The position numbers and the translations under genes were made by a program. A DNA stretch of 23,677 bases. Source: Deltaproteobacteria bacterium. GTDB lineage: Bacteria > Desulfobacterota > Syntrophia > Syntrophales > UBA2210. Positions 1 through 7,488 of the stretch are shown piece after piece (the first letter of the stretch is position 1; each line of letters starts with the position of its first letter). Under the pieces are notes generated by a model. The model was given only the letters and a program-made list of their open reading frames with translations. It made no database searches and had not been told where the DNA came from. The stretch covers positions 1 through 23,677 of the forward strand of contig JAUVXT010000010.1 of NCBI GenBank assembly GCA_030603465.1. Direction: 5' to 3'.

Positions 1-1112
1 GAGTGGATGCCACAGCAGTGACCGATTCCACGGACGGCGTGAATCCTCTTGAGGTACTCAAGGGACTCATTGAACTCTTTGTATTTCCAGAGCGTCATGA
101 CCGGAGAAAGCTTCTCGTCGGCAAATTTGTCGTTTTCAACAGGCTCTTCGCCAAGGACCATAATAAATGTGGTCTCTTCGGGAACATTGAGCCCGGCAAT
201 CTTGTTGGCGATTCTAGCCGCGGGACGTGCTACAACCTTTGGGTTTATATGTACTCCGTCGGGCCAGAGAGCCTCTTTTAACTTGGCCTTTTCTTCTGTA
301 TTGCAGAGGTAGCCGCCGTGAGATTTGAGGGCATCGATAGTCTGATCCCACACGGATTCATGTATGACGCAGTTGTTTTCGGCAGAGCATGATGTAGCGT
401 TGTCAAAGGTCTTGCTCATAAATATCTTTTTTGCCGCATCGGCAATGTCGGCAGTTTCATCAACGATCATGACCGAATTGCCGGCACCAACACCGAATGC
501 TGGCTTGCCACTTGAATAGGCGGCGATGACGGACTGTGTTCCGCCGGTGGAAATAACGACGTCACAGATCTTCATCATTGCCTGGATGTCTTCGATGAAG
601 GGCCGTTCCATTACCTGCAGCAGATCCTCGGGAGCGCCGACTTTCTTCAGACCCGCGCGCATATATTCAACAAGCTTGCTACAACAGCGACGGGCAATCA
701 TGTGAGGCGCGAATATCATTGCGTTACGGGTTTTAAGAGCAAAGACGCTTTTAACGGCCGGGGTAGCCGTCGGATTTGTACATGGTGTCGGTGCGAAGAT
801 AACGCCCATGGGCTTGATAATCTTGAAAATGCCTTTTTCGGAATCTTCATCGACAATACCGCATGTTTTAACGCCTTCCATATCACGCAAGACGCCAAGA
901 ACCTTGTTGCGGTGTTTCGCATATTTGTGTTCGTAGATTCCCATTTTTGTTTCTTTTGCAGCGAGTTCGGCGCATTCCTTTGCATGTTCAGGTTTGATAG
1001 CTTCCCATGCCGCAGCCAACACCATTTCGTCAACCTTATCCTGTGACCAGTGCTCCACCACACGCTGCGCGCTGCGCGCCCTGTCAAGCATCTCTTGTAA
1101 ATTCTCGTTCAT
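1..1112 (-). CDS. CoA-acylating aldehyde dehydrogenase, 5' portion (partial at left edge)
   Basis: The reading frame opens at the ATG complementary to 1110-1112, preceded by a good AGGGAGG ribosome site, and stays open for 370 codons to the window edge, so the C-terminus is missing. It belongs to the EutE/SucD/SauS-like acylating branch of the aldehyde dehydrogenases, which convert aldehyde + CoA + NAD(P)+ to acyl-CoA. The visible signs are the nucleotide-fold stretch STGGTQSVIAAYSSGKPAFG followed by VGAGNS, and the active-site segment FDNATSCSAEN with the predicted catalytic cysteine at residue 242. The late motif GIGHCCGIHS resembles the GHSCGIHS of sulfoacetaldehyde dehydrogenases of the SauS type, from memory. 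The substrate cannot be fixed: acetaldehyde, succinate semialdehyde and sulfoacetaldehyde enzymes all share this plan. The gene is divergent from the GntR/FCD regulator, which probably controls it. Confidence 0.9.
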   Translation of the reverse strand, partial: MNENLQEMLDRARSAQRVVEHWSQDKVDEMVLAAAWEAIKPEHAKECAELAAKETKMGIYEHKYAKHRNKVLGVLRDMEGVKTCGIVDEDSEKGIFKIIKPMGVIFAPTPCTNPTATPAVKSVFALKTRNAMIFAPHMIARRCCSKLVEYMRAGLKKVGAPEDLLQVMERPFIEDIQAMMKICDVVISTGGTQSVIAAYSSGKPAFGVGAGNSVMIVDETADIADAAKKIFMSKTFDNATSCSAENNCVIHESVWDQTIDALKSHGGYLCNTEEKAKLKEALWPDGVHINPKVVARPAARIANKIAGLNVPEETTFIMVLGEEPVENDKFADEKLSPVMTLWKYKEFNESLEYLKRIHAVRGIGHCCGIH

Positions 1113-1642
1113 GTGTCCTCCCTGTTGGAATTTATTGATATAGTGTTATTAATTACTTATATCTTACTTTGTTTGATGGAATCCAAAATCTCCTTTTTTA
1201 CGCAATAGAGTGAAATATGCACGATCATGAAACAAGACTCATTGTTGCGATATAAATTACCAACAAACAATCGTGTAAAAATACTCGCATATAGTAACAA
1301 TATAATTGTAAAAATGCAATATATATTTAGTCATGAAAAGTCATTGGCAGTAGAATAATTATAAGTTATCAATAGATTAACCAAGTAATTCACATTGGGC
1401 TGCCTTGTTTGTTCAGTATTCCTGAAAGGATCATTTGATTATCATCCTCTGATAGCTTGTAACATGGTCATAATAAATAAAATATGCAACAAAATAAGAC
1501 ACATGGAAAATATAATAAATAATAGGATATTTAACTTGACAACTCTTACAAGATACTATACTCGTGGGTTAGGTTTGGATATAAGAGATGTGAACAGCTT
1601 AAATATTATAACATTTAAGACTCTTGGAAAAAATAAAGGGAA
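1113..1642. other. AT-rich non-coding region between divergent aldehyde dehydrogenase and GntR genes
   Basis: These 530 bases are conspicuously A+T rich and hold no gene I can support. An open frame at 1395-1646 encodes 83 residues but has no ribosome site, unusual composition (many Asn, Ile and Lys) and no recognisable motif; I treat it as chance. The region should contain the promoters of both flanking genes and the operator of the FCD regulator. A possible plus-strand promoter is listed separately. Confidence 0.6.
1536..1562 (+). promoter_or_regulatory. Candidate sigma-70 promoter for the GntR/FCD regulator
   Basis: A perfect -35 hexamer TTGACA lies at 1536-1541 and a near-consensus -10 TATACT at 1557-1562. 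The 15-bp spacer is shorter than the optimal 17, which lowers confidence. The start codon of the regulator is about 80 bases downstream. Confidence 0.45.
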
Positions 1643-2512
1643 ATGATAGTAAAATTTGAACCGTCCAGCAAAACTAAAAAAGTTTCTGATCACATAATAA
1701 CACAGATAAGGAATTCAATCCTATCAGGTCAGTTCGAGCCAGGTGATAAATTGTCATCTGAAAAGGAACTAATTGAACAGTTCGGCACCAGCAAAGCGAC
1801 AATGCGTGAGGCTCTGAGAGTTCTTGAGGTTATGGGTTTAATAGAAATCAGGAAAGGTATAGCAGGTGGAGCCTTCATTGCTGAAGTGGAGATAAAGACA
1901 ATAATTTATAATATTATGAATTTTCTTCACTTTAAGCAGCTTTCTATAAGAGATATTACAATGGTCCGTTATCTTATCGAGCCGACTGTGGCGTTCGTTG
2001 CAGCATCACAGGCAGAAGATAGAGATATTAAAAATCTGAAAAAAACAATAGGACAAGATAATCCGAGAAATATTAAATTGCCAACAGGTATAAACTTCCA
2101 TAGATATCTGAGCAGGATAACAAAGAATTCCATCTTGATTATGACGGTCGACTTCATCGATAATCTTTTGGCTACTATAAAAGCAAATTTGGATCTCGAT
2201 GAAGAGTTCTATTTGAGAGTTCGTAATGCACATAGAATTATTTTGGAATGTATAATTCAAAAAGATCCCGTTGCGGCGATGATTGCTATGAAAAATGATG
2301 TTGTAGAAACAGGAAGATATATAGCTAAAAGTGAAAACAGTGATCCTTTTGAGCCCGCTATGATGGAAAAAGGTGATCTGTGGTTTTTAAATTCGAAAAA
2401 TAAGGGCCGGGTTGTTGCAGAAGGAGATCCTATTCTTAAAAGCAGAGGTGTAATGTCCAAGAGAGTGGGAACTGGTCAATTGTACGTCGCAATAAGTGAT
2501 AATGATGGATAA
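1643..2512 (+). CDS. GntR-family transcriptional regulator with FCD effector domain
   Basis: This 289-aa protein has a GntR winged helix at about residues 12-78: the sequence DHIITQIRNSILSGQFEPGD is followed by the recognition-helix region SEKELIEQFGTSKATMREAL. The helical region at about 90-235 matches the FCD ligand-binding fold of the FadR subfamily, and typical members are 220-250 aa. Beyond about residue 236 lies an unusual tail of roughly 50 residues ending in VGTGQLYVAISDNDG, not part of a standard FCD protein. FCD regulators commonly bind a carboxylate or similar metabolite and repress adjacent catabolic and transport genes. Here the divergent aldehyde dehydrogenase and the downstream TRAP transporter are the natural targets, though that is inference. 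The ribosome site is weak (AAGGGAA immediately before ATG). Base composition is more A+T rich than in the downstream operons. Confidence 0.9.
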   Translation: MIVKFEPSSKTKKVSDHIITQIRNSILSGQFEPGDKLSSEKELIEQFGTSKATMREALRVLEVMGLIEIRKGIAGGAFIAEVEIKTIIYNIMNFLHFKQLSIRDITMVRYLIEPTVAFVAASQAEDRDIKNLKKTIGQDNPRNIKLPTGINFHRYLSRITKNSILIMTVDFIDNLLATIKANLDLDEEFYLRVRNAHRIILECIIQKDPVAAMIAMKNDVVETGRYIAKSENSDPFEPAMMEKGDLWFLNSKNKGRVVAEGDPILKSRGVMSKRVGTGQLYVAISDNDG

Positions 2513-3065
2513 GTAACGAGGGATTGGGTTTCTTGCATGCACTCAATTGTTTAGAAACTCAACAATAATACAAGAAATCGTGTGATTAAATTGTCTCTTG
2601 TAGCCCACGGGCATTATATGACTTATTTATAGCTGTTGCACACATGATTTCTTTATTTAATCTCAGCGGGAAATTCCCGTCCGTAAGGGCGTGGAGATTC
2701 ATTTGTTTCGATTTAGAGCCCTTCTCGGGCCATAAAGATTCCTTCTTTGGTGACCTTCACGTTATGGGAAAAGACGGAGGCGCCTTCTACACGGAAGCAA
2801 AGTGCGTCACGTCCAGATGGTTCAGTGAAGCGGACAAGAAAGAAACAAAAGTCAGCACCTGGGAGGGAACGATAACAAGGACATAGAAAGTTGGTAGCCC
2901 AGAGCAGAAACCTGAATGATTTAAAATCCTTCCTTTTAGTGAGTACAGGAAGGCAAAAGGGATACTGTCTGCGGCATATCAAGGGGAGTTTTATTATTAA
3001 TTTATAACTATTTGCCTATATCGTATAGCGCAAGATAGTTAAAAACCCAAGAAGGAGGTAGAGGT
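2513..3065. other. Non-coding region upstream of the TRAP transporter
   Basis: This 553-base stretch has no gene I can support. Open frames occur on both strands over 2644-2982 (80 aa plus, 89 aa minus), both without a ribosome site or recognised motif. An inverted repeat TTTCTTG ... CAAGAAA lies shortly after the regulator's stop (about 2530-2578) and could be part of a transcript end, but lacks a T tract. The better-composed middle part (about 2650-2950) differs from the very A+T-rich flanks and might be a decayed coding remnant. The last 60 bases contain the palindromic leader listed separately. Confidence 0.5.
3006..3040 (+). promoter_or_regulatory. Palindromic leader element just upstream of dctP
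   Basis: The left arm starts AACTAT-TTGC-CTATA and the right arm is TATAG-C-GCAA-G-ATAGTT, giving about 15 paired bases with two single-base bulges around a TCG centre (3021-3023). It ends 11 bases before the AAGGAGG ribosome site at 3052-3058. It can be read as a DNA operator (for example for the upstream FCD regulator) or as an RNA hairpin protecting the 5' end of the dctP message; the sequence alone does not decide. Confidence 0.55.
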
Positions 3066-4316
3066 ATGAAAATGAGAAACAGAGCATTGGTCATTTTTCT
3101 TTCGGTTATTTTGGTAACCGTAATGGTTGGTTTTGTGTGTCTTCCGCAAGCGGACGCAGCCAAGAAACCGATCAAGTGGAAGGGACAAACTATATGGGTT
3201 CCTTCCATCACCCTTTGGAGGGGCGATAAATACGTTGTCGATCTGATGAATCGTCTGGCATACGGAGAACTTGAAATTAAGTACCACGAAGGTGGCACGC
3301 TGGTAACAAGCTCCAAAGAGATGTTTGACGCCGTCAGAAATAACATAATTCAGTTGGGTACTGACTGGCCAAGCTATTGGGAGGGAAAGAATACGGCCTT
3401 CAGCCTCATTACATCCGTTCCCATGGGGTTCACTCCAGCCGATTACCTGTTATGGTTCTGGCAGGGTGGCGGACTGGAATTGGCCCAGGATCTTTATGCC
3501 AGATACGGTATCGTGTGGTTCCCCCACTCTGTCACCAGCCCGGAATGTGGTCAGCGCTCGAATGTAGCGATCACTAAGGGTTCGGAATATAAAGATATTA
3601 AAATGAGGCAGTGCGGTCGGAATCAGGCAAGGATCCTCAAGGAACTTGGCGGCGCGGCGATCTTTATGCCCGGTGCGGAAATTTATATGGCACTTCAGAG
3701 AGGAACAATAGATGCCGGTGAATTTTCTGTCCCTGAGTGTGACTGGTCGATGGGATTTCAAGAAGTTACCAAATACTGGGTACTTCCCGGATGGCATCAG
3801 CCCGGCCCGGTGTCTGGCGTTATGATCAACCAGAAATCCTTTAACAAACTGCCTGAAAGAGTTAAATTTATGTTCAAAGAGGCATGCATGGCTACCATGA
3901 TGTGGGCGTGGACCTATTTTGAGTACAGCTCGGCAACCTATACTCAAAAATTTCTTGATCACGGCATAAAAATGACAAAGCTGGATCAAGAAACCATAGA
4001 TCAAATACAGGGGATCGCTTATAAACTGCTGCTTGAGGATGCCAGCAAAAATAAGGATCACGCGAAAATAGCCTTCTCGCAGGTGAGATTCTTTAAGAAA
4101 TTTGCTCCCTGGCGTGCGGCTCAGTATCCTTTCATGTTTGGACGAACTCCTCCGAATACCGATGAAATTTATGCTAAACTGGAGACCATGGTAAAGGCGA
4201 ATGGCGATTACGATTCTGTGATCGCCCTCGAAAACTCGGTTCAGAAGAGGATGGAGGGTCAGCAGTTCTGGGAGATCGGAACCAAGTATACGCAAAATCC
4301 TGTTATGCCTAAATAA
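3066..4316 (+). CDS. dctP: TRAP transporter substrate-binding protein DctP
   Basis: This 416-aa periplasmic solute-binding protein opens with a clear Sec signal peptide: charged MKMRNR, a hydrophobic stretch over about residues 8-24, and a likely cleavage site after QADA near residue 31. The mature part shows DctP-family features, including the KMRQCGRNQARILKELGG segment with the arginine region that usually pairs with a carboxylate, followed by GAEIYMALQRGTIDAGEF. The late motif PGWHQPGPVSGVMINQKSF resembles the TakP-like (2-oxo acid and related monocarboxylate) branch. The ligand is therefore probably an organic acid anion, exact identity unknown. A strong AAGGAGG site sits 7 bases before the ATG. 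It heads the dctPQM operon and is separated from dctQ by a perfect hairpin, which usually goes with higher expression of the binding protein. Confidence 0.93.
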   Translation: MKMRNRALVIFLSVILVTVMVGFVCLPQADAAKKPIKWKGQTIWVPSITLWRGDKYVVDLMNRLAYGELEIKYHEGGTLVTSSKEMFDAVRNNIIQLGTDWPSYWEGKNTAFSLITSVPMGFTPADYLLWFWQGGGLELAQDLYARYGIVWFPHSVTSPECGQRSNVAITKGSEYKDIKMRQCGRNQARILKELGGAAIFMPGAEIYMALQRGTIDAGEFSVPECDWSMGFQEVTKYWVLPGWHQPGPVSGVMINQKSFNKLPERVKFMFKEACMATMMWAWTYFEYSSATYTQKFLDHGIKMTKLDQETIDQIQGIAYKLLLEDASKNKDHAKIAFSQVRFFKKFAPWRAAQYPFMFGRTPPNTDEIYAKLETMVKANGDYDSVIALENSVQKRMEGQQFWEIGTKYTQNPVMPK

Positions 4317-4395
4317 GGAATAACGCTGGAGTCCTGCATAAAGGGATATTGCTGAAAAAGTTCATTTAACCACAGGACAAAGACACTTGTAATGC

Positions 4396-4436
4396 GAGAA
4401 GCTCTCGGGAGAACTTGGCTCTTTCGAGAGCTTCTC
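4396..4436 (+). other. Perfect 12-bp intercistronic hairpin between dctP and dctQ
   Basis: GAGAAGCTCTCG at 4396-4407 is exactly complementary to CGAGAGCTTCTC at 4425-4436, with a 17-base loop. There is no T tract after it, so it is not a typical intrinsic terminator. The dctQ ribosome site GGAGG (4441-4445) follows within 5 bases. A stem here could protect the 3' end of dctP mRNA or limit ribosome access to dctQ. Confidence 0.75.
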
Positions 4437-4452
4437 ACGTGGAGGTTTGTTT

Positions 4453-4968
4453 ATGAATGGAATGAAATTGTTTATAAAGTATGTAGATATCTGTAATGAA
4501 TGGATTGGGAAGACCTTTTCATGGCTGATACTTACTCTCATCTTTTTTACATGCTTTGAAGTATTTACACGGAGACTGCTGGGGAAACCGACCATATGGA
4601 CTCTTGAAATGTCGACTTTCTTTGCCTGCGGGGTATGCCTGCTCGCCCTTGGTTATACACAGTTGCACAAGGCGCATGTAAATGTCGATATTTTATACCT
4701 CAACTTTTCTCCTAAGGTACAGGCTATCTGTAATATTATTACCTATCTTCTGTTTTTGGGACTATTCAGCACAATTCTATTGGTGTTTGGATGGATATTT
4801 TTCTGGGATTCCTGGTCAATAGCCGAAAGGACACCGAGTGCATTTAACGCCATTAAATATCCCTCAAAGTTTGCAGTCCCTGTTGGAGCCTTCCTGTTAT
4901 TTACCCAAGGATTATCTGGCTTTATAAAGAATATTCTTTTTCTTGTGAAGGGGGAACGTTATGATTGA
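4453..4968 (+). CDS. dctQ: TRAP transporter small permease DctQ
   Basis: The ATG at 4453 is chosen because GGAGG at 4441-4445 is spaced 7 bases before it; an in-frame TTG at 4447 would overlap that site. The 171-aa product has the four-helix layout of DctQ. Hydrophobic segments include FSWLILTLIFFTCFEVFTRR, FFACGVCLLALGYTQL, a third around the residues ICNIITYLLFLGLFSTILLV, and a last one around FAVPVGAFLLFTQGLSGFI. The HKAHVNVDIL motif after helix 2 is typical of the family. DctQ couples to DctM and is needed for binding-protein-dependent, sodium-driven uptake. Its last 8 bases overlap the start of dctM, indicating translational coupling. Confidence 0.92.
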   Translation: MNGMKLFIKYVDICNEWIGKTFSWLILTLIFFTCFEVFTRRLLGKPTIWTLEMSTFFACGVCLLALGYTQLHKAHVNVDILYLNFSPKVQAICNIITYLLFLGLFSTILLVFGWIFFWDSWSIAERTPSAFNAIKYPSKFAVPVGAFLLFTQGLSGFIKNILFLVKGERYD

Positions 4969-6301
4969 AATGTCACCTGAACTCGTCGTAATTTTGATGT
5001 TTACCGGTATTATCCTGGGGCTCGCATTGGGGCATCCCATTGCCTTTGTGTTAGGTGGACTGGCCGTCATATTCGGTTTCCTCGGATGGGGTGTTGGGTC
5101 GTGGCATCTTATTGTCAGTAGAACCTACGATTCGACGAGCAACTATCTTTTGATAGCGATTCCCCTCTTTATTCTCATGGCAACATTCCTGGAAAAGTCA
5201 GGCATCGCCGAAGGATTGTTTAAGGCAATGATGCATCTCTTTGGTCCAATGAATGGGGCTGTCGCGTTGGCAGTGGTGGTTCTGTGTGTGATTTTTGCCG
5301 CCTGTACCGGGATTATGGGGGCAACCGTTGTCAGCATGTCTCTAATGTCCATGCCCATTATGATGAAATACGGTTATGACAAATTCCTGGCCACCGGAGT
5401 CGTTGCCGCGGGTGGATCCCTTGGTATTATAATACCGCCGAGTATAATGCTGGTAATGATGGCAGACCGGTCTGGAATTTCTGTTGGTAAACTCTTCGCA
5501 GGTGGTCTCATCCCCGGCGCTATCTTGGGCGTATTGTTTTTTCTTTACATTGGTATTGTGTGTTATTTTTGGCCTGAAAAAGGGCCTGCCCTTCCCATTG
5601 AAGAGCGTCAGTCCATTACAATGGCTCAGAAACTCAAGATGCTCTTGATAAACCTTGTTCCCCCTCTCGTGCTCATCTTCGGTGTTCTGGGATCGATATG
5701 GTTTGGGGTGGCTACACCGAGTGAGGCTGCCGGTGTCGGCGCCTTTCTTTCTTTCCTTTTGATGATTGCCTATGGTCGGTTTACGTTGGCTTCCTTTAAA
5801 GAATGCATCTTTTCCGCATTTAGAAGCAGTTGTATGGTCATGACGGTTATTATTGGAGCAACATGCTTTACAGGAGTATTCATAGGTCTTGGAGGCGGGC
5901 AAGTTGTGACGGACGTAGTTATGAGCTTCGATTTCCTGGGAAGATGGGGCATGTTTGCCGTTATGATGATTGTCGTTTTCATCCTGGGGTTTCTCATCGA
6001 TTGGATCGGAATCATCTACATTACATTTCCGATCTTCATGCCGATAGCGGTGAAACTTGGTTTCGATCCCTTGTGGTTCGTAATCGTGATCGCCGTAAAT
6101 TTACAGATGTCCTTCATAACGCCGCCGTTTGGCTATGCCCTCTTTTACATGAAGGGTACCGTACCCGATTCAATGGGCATAAAACTAATCGATATCTATA
6201 GAGGTATCATTCCTTTTGTCATACTTCAGGTCATCGGCCTGATCATTGTTTCTATATGGTCGCCCCTTGTCACGTGGCTACCAAGTTTTATTGGAAACTG
6301 A
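4961..6301 (+). CDS. dctM: TRAP transporter large permease DctM
   Basis: This 446-aa, very hydrophobic protein has the length and layout of the 12-13-helix DctM subunit that forms the transport path. Family hallmarks visible are the early ALGHPIAFVLGG, the re-entrant type segment GIMGATVVSMSLMSMPIMMK, GVVAAGGSLGIIIPPSIMLV and, in the second half, FLIDWIGIIYITFPIFMPIA and NLQMSFITPPFGYALFYMKG. The ATG overlaps the dctQ stop by 8 bases, with AAGGGGG upstream. No terminator with a T tract directly follows; the next 384 bases contain several inverted repeats that could end transcription. Confidence 0.94.
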   Translation: MIEMSPELVVILMFTGIILGLALGHPIAFVLGGLAVIFGFLGWGVGSWHLIVSRTYDSTSNYLLIAIPLFILMATFLEKSGIAEGLFKAMMHLFGPMNGAVALAVVVLCVIFAACTGIMGATVVSMSLMSMPIMMKYGYDKFLATGVVAAGGSLGIIIPPSIMLVMMADRSGISVGKLFAGGLIPGAILGVLFFLYIGIVCYFWPEKGPALPIEERQSITMAQKLKMLLINLVPPLVLIFGVLGSIWFGVATPSEAAGVGAFLSFLLMIAYGRFTLASFKECIFSAFRSSCMVMTVIIGATCFTGVFIGLGGGQVVTDVVMSFDFLGRWGMFAVMMIVVFILGFLIDWIGIIYITFPIFMPIAVKLGFDPLWFVIVIAVNLQMSFITPPFGYALFYMKGTVPDSMGIKLIDIYRGIIPFVILQVIGLIIVSIWSPLVTWLPSFIGN

Positions 6302-6350
6302 TTCAGGCAAAGAGAACATTGCAATATGATATGTAGCGCCAATCAAGAAA

Positions 6351-6414
6351 TGTCATTTCGACGGCAGGGAGAAATCTAAATTTTCACAGTCGTGAAAACT
6401 CCTTCAAAATGACA
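6351..6414. repeat. Small inverted-repeat element with TGTCATTT ends
   Basis: TGTCATTT at 6351-6358 and AAATGACA at 6407-6414 are perfect 8-bp inverted ends. Inside lies a second hairpin TTTTCAC-AGTC-GTGAAAA (6381-6398). The left part, TGTCATTTCGAC followed by GGGAGAAATCT, resembles an extragenic repeat that I recall from many bacterial genomes. Only one copy is in this window. Confidence 0.55.
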
Positions 6415-6451
6415 GGGTATCGTTGACACGACAGTAGTGACACCTTTACCG

Positions 6452-6537
6452 GATATTGGCATTGAAAAAGGTTCAAAAACCTGAGTTAGATGTATAGATT
6501 GAGAAAAATTTGACTCAAAAACTTTTTCAATGATATC
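6452..6537. repeat. Long imperfect inverted repeat
   Basis: CATTGAAAAAGGTT at 6460-6473 is complementary to AACTTTTTCAATG at 6520-6532 with one extra base. Outside these arms, GATAT and ATATC extend the pairing after a 3-base bulge. The roughly 46-base interior has no coding content. Its size and form suggest a MITE-like or large-hairpin element. Confidence 0.5.
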
Positions 6538-6575
6538 TATTGAGCAGAAAATAATTTCTGACTGACTAAACAATC

Positions 6576-6609
6576 GAAGATTCCCCCGCAGCTTGCTGTG
6601 GGGATCTTC
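6576..6609. repeat. REP-like hairpin, copy A (CTTG loop)
   Basis: A strong GC-rich stem pairs GAAGATTCCCCCGCAG with CTGTGGGGATCTTC around a CTTG loop, followed by AATTCT. A second, closely similar hairpin with the same CTTG loop and the same trailing CTTCAATT lies at 17581-17604. Two copies 11 kb apart in intergenic DNA are the signature of a REP-type repeat family. Confidence 0.65.
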
Positions 6610-6685
6610 AATTCTCAGGTTAATGAACTACCCCCAGCGAGAACGTCCTTTATTACCTTTTTCAAATAATGCTTCAGCAAATTAG

Positions 6686-7339
6686 ATGTCTATTATAGGT
6701 GATGATATATTGAAATCTGAGAAGCAGACGGGAATACGAAAACCGAAAAGACGTGAACATCCGGTTCGGGAAAACGGCCACACAAATCGAGCAACGCAAT
6801 GGATGCCGTTGGGTGGCGTTTTTTCCATATCATTGGGCCTGCTGGGATTCGAGATAGCCCTTACCAGATTACTGTCTGTGATATTATCTTACCATTATGT
6901 GTTTGCTGTTGTTTCTTTGACTATGCTGGGGTTTGGCGTTGGGGGTATATTTGTCCACTTCTTTGAATCGAATATATCGGATAAGTATAACAAACTTAAT
7001 CTTTTGGTCATATTTGCAAGCCTGTGCTCACTGACTATGGCCTCGTCGGTTATAGTCGTGATACAAGCCGCCCATCTGGAAATCATAGGAAACAATATCT
7101 TGTTGTATTGCTGTGTTTTGTTTTTTCCTTTTTTCTTCGGGGGGATGTTCCTGTCGGAAGTTTTCCATTTGTACCCTGCAATAAGCGCCCGGATTTATAG
7201 TGCCGATTTAGTTGGGGCAGCCACCGGCTGCTGCAGCGTTATCTTTGTGCTGAATATCTTCGGTATCATAGGTACTATTTTGTTTTTTTCCGTTATGTCG
7301 TCGATGGCGGCACTGTTATTTGCTATCCAGGGAAGATAG
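6686..7339 (+). CDS. N-terminal membrane domain of a spermidine-synthase-like protein (split gene, first part)
   Basis: This 217-aa protein has a charged N-terminal leader of about 38 residues, then five to six transmembrane helices starting at SISLGLLGFEIALTRLLSVI. Others include VFAVVSLTMLGFGVGGIFVH, LLVIFASLCSLTMASSVIVV and VLFFPFFFGGMFLSEVF. The segment GFEIALTRLLSVILSYHYVF and the later IYSADLVGAATGC are typical of the N-terminal membrane half of large fused spermidine-synthase-like proteins of about 750-850 aa. Here the frame stops after FAIQGR, where the family would continue into the synthase domain; that domain starts in a separate ORF 149 bases downstream. The gene is either a natural split pair or an insertion-disrupted gene. 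The start is uncertain: no clear ribosome site precedes ATG 6686, and Met40 is an alternative. Confidence 0.75.
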   Translation: MSIIGDDILKSEKQTGIRKPKRREHPVRENGHTNRATQWMPLGGVFSISLGLLGFEIALTRLLSVILSYHYVFAVVSLTMLGFGVGGIFVHFFESNISDKYNKLNLLVIFASLCSLTMASSVIVVIQAAHLEIIGNNILLYCCVLFFPFFFGGMFLSEVFHLYPAISARIYSADLVGAATGCCSVIFVLNIFGIIGTILFFSVMSSMAALLFAIQGR

Positions 7340-7397
7340 CTTTTGTTAACTTTTCAACGATCTGTAATTTTGCGGAATGTGCTTTATTGATGCACCG

Positions 7398-7424
7398 GTA
7401 AAAAGTCAAGGTTGGACTTTTTAC
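7398..7424. repeat. Perfect 10-bp inverted repeat inside the gap of the split gene
   Basis: GTAAAAAGTC at 7398-7407 and GACTTTTTAC at 7415-7424 are perfectly complementary around a 7-base loop. It sits in the 149-base gap between the two halves of the spermidine-synthase-like gene. The same 10-mer occurs again at 20384-20393 in another intergenic gap. It has a T-rich right arm but no clear T tract beyond it. Confidence 0.7.
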
Positions 7425-7488
7425 AAAGTCGTATTTATTAACACCAATGAAATGTATGTGAGCATTAATTGTTTGCACTGGAGTACAG

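Larger units (their letters stand above)
6302..6685. other. Repeat-rich non-coding region after dctM
   Basis: These 384 bases carry at least three separate inverted-repeat structures, listed individually (6351-6414, 6452-6537, 6576-6609), and no open frame worth calling. This looks like a landing zone for small extragenic repeats. Confidence 0.7.

Noticed and set aside
1395..1646. 83-aa open frame overlapping the start of the GntR gene (ATGA)
   Set aside because: No ribosome site, very A+T-rich DNA, composition driven by A+T codons and no motif; probably chance despite the suggestive overlap.
2644..2982. Open frames of 80 aa (plus) and 89 aa (minus) upstream of dctP
   Set aside because: They overlap on opposite strands, lack ribosome sites and show no recognisable domain. 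A decayed gene remnant is possible but not shown.
3450..4295. 281-aa minus-strand frame opposite dctP
   Set aside because: Shadow of the well-supported dctP coding frame; no family features of its own.
7398..7424. Inverted repeat in the split gene as an ordinary terminator
   Set aside because: Only a T-rich arm and no T tract after the stem; the 10-mer recurs elsewhere, so a repeat element is the better reading.
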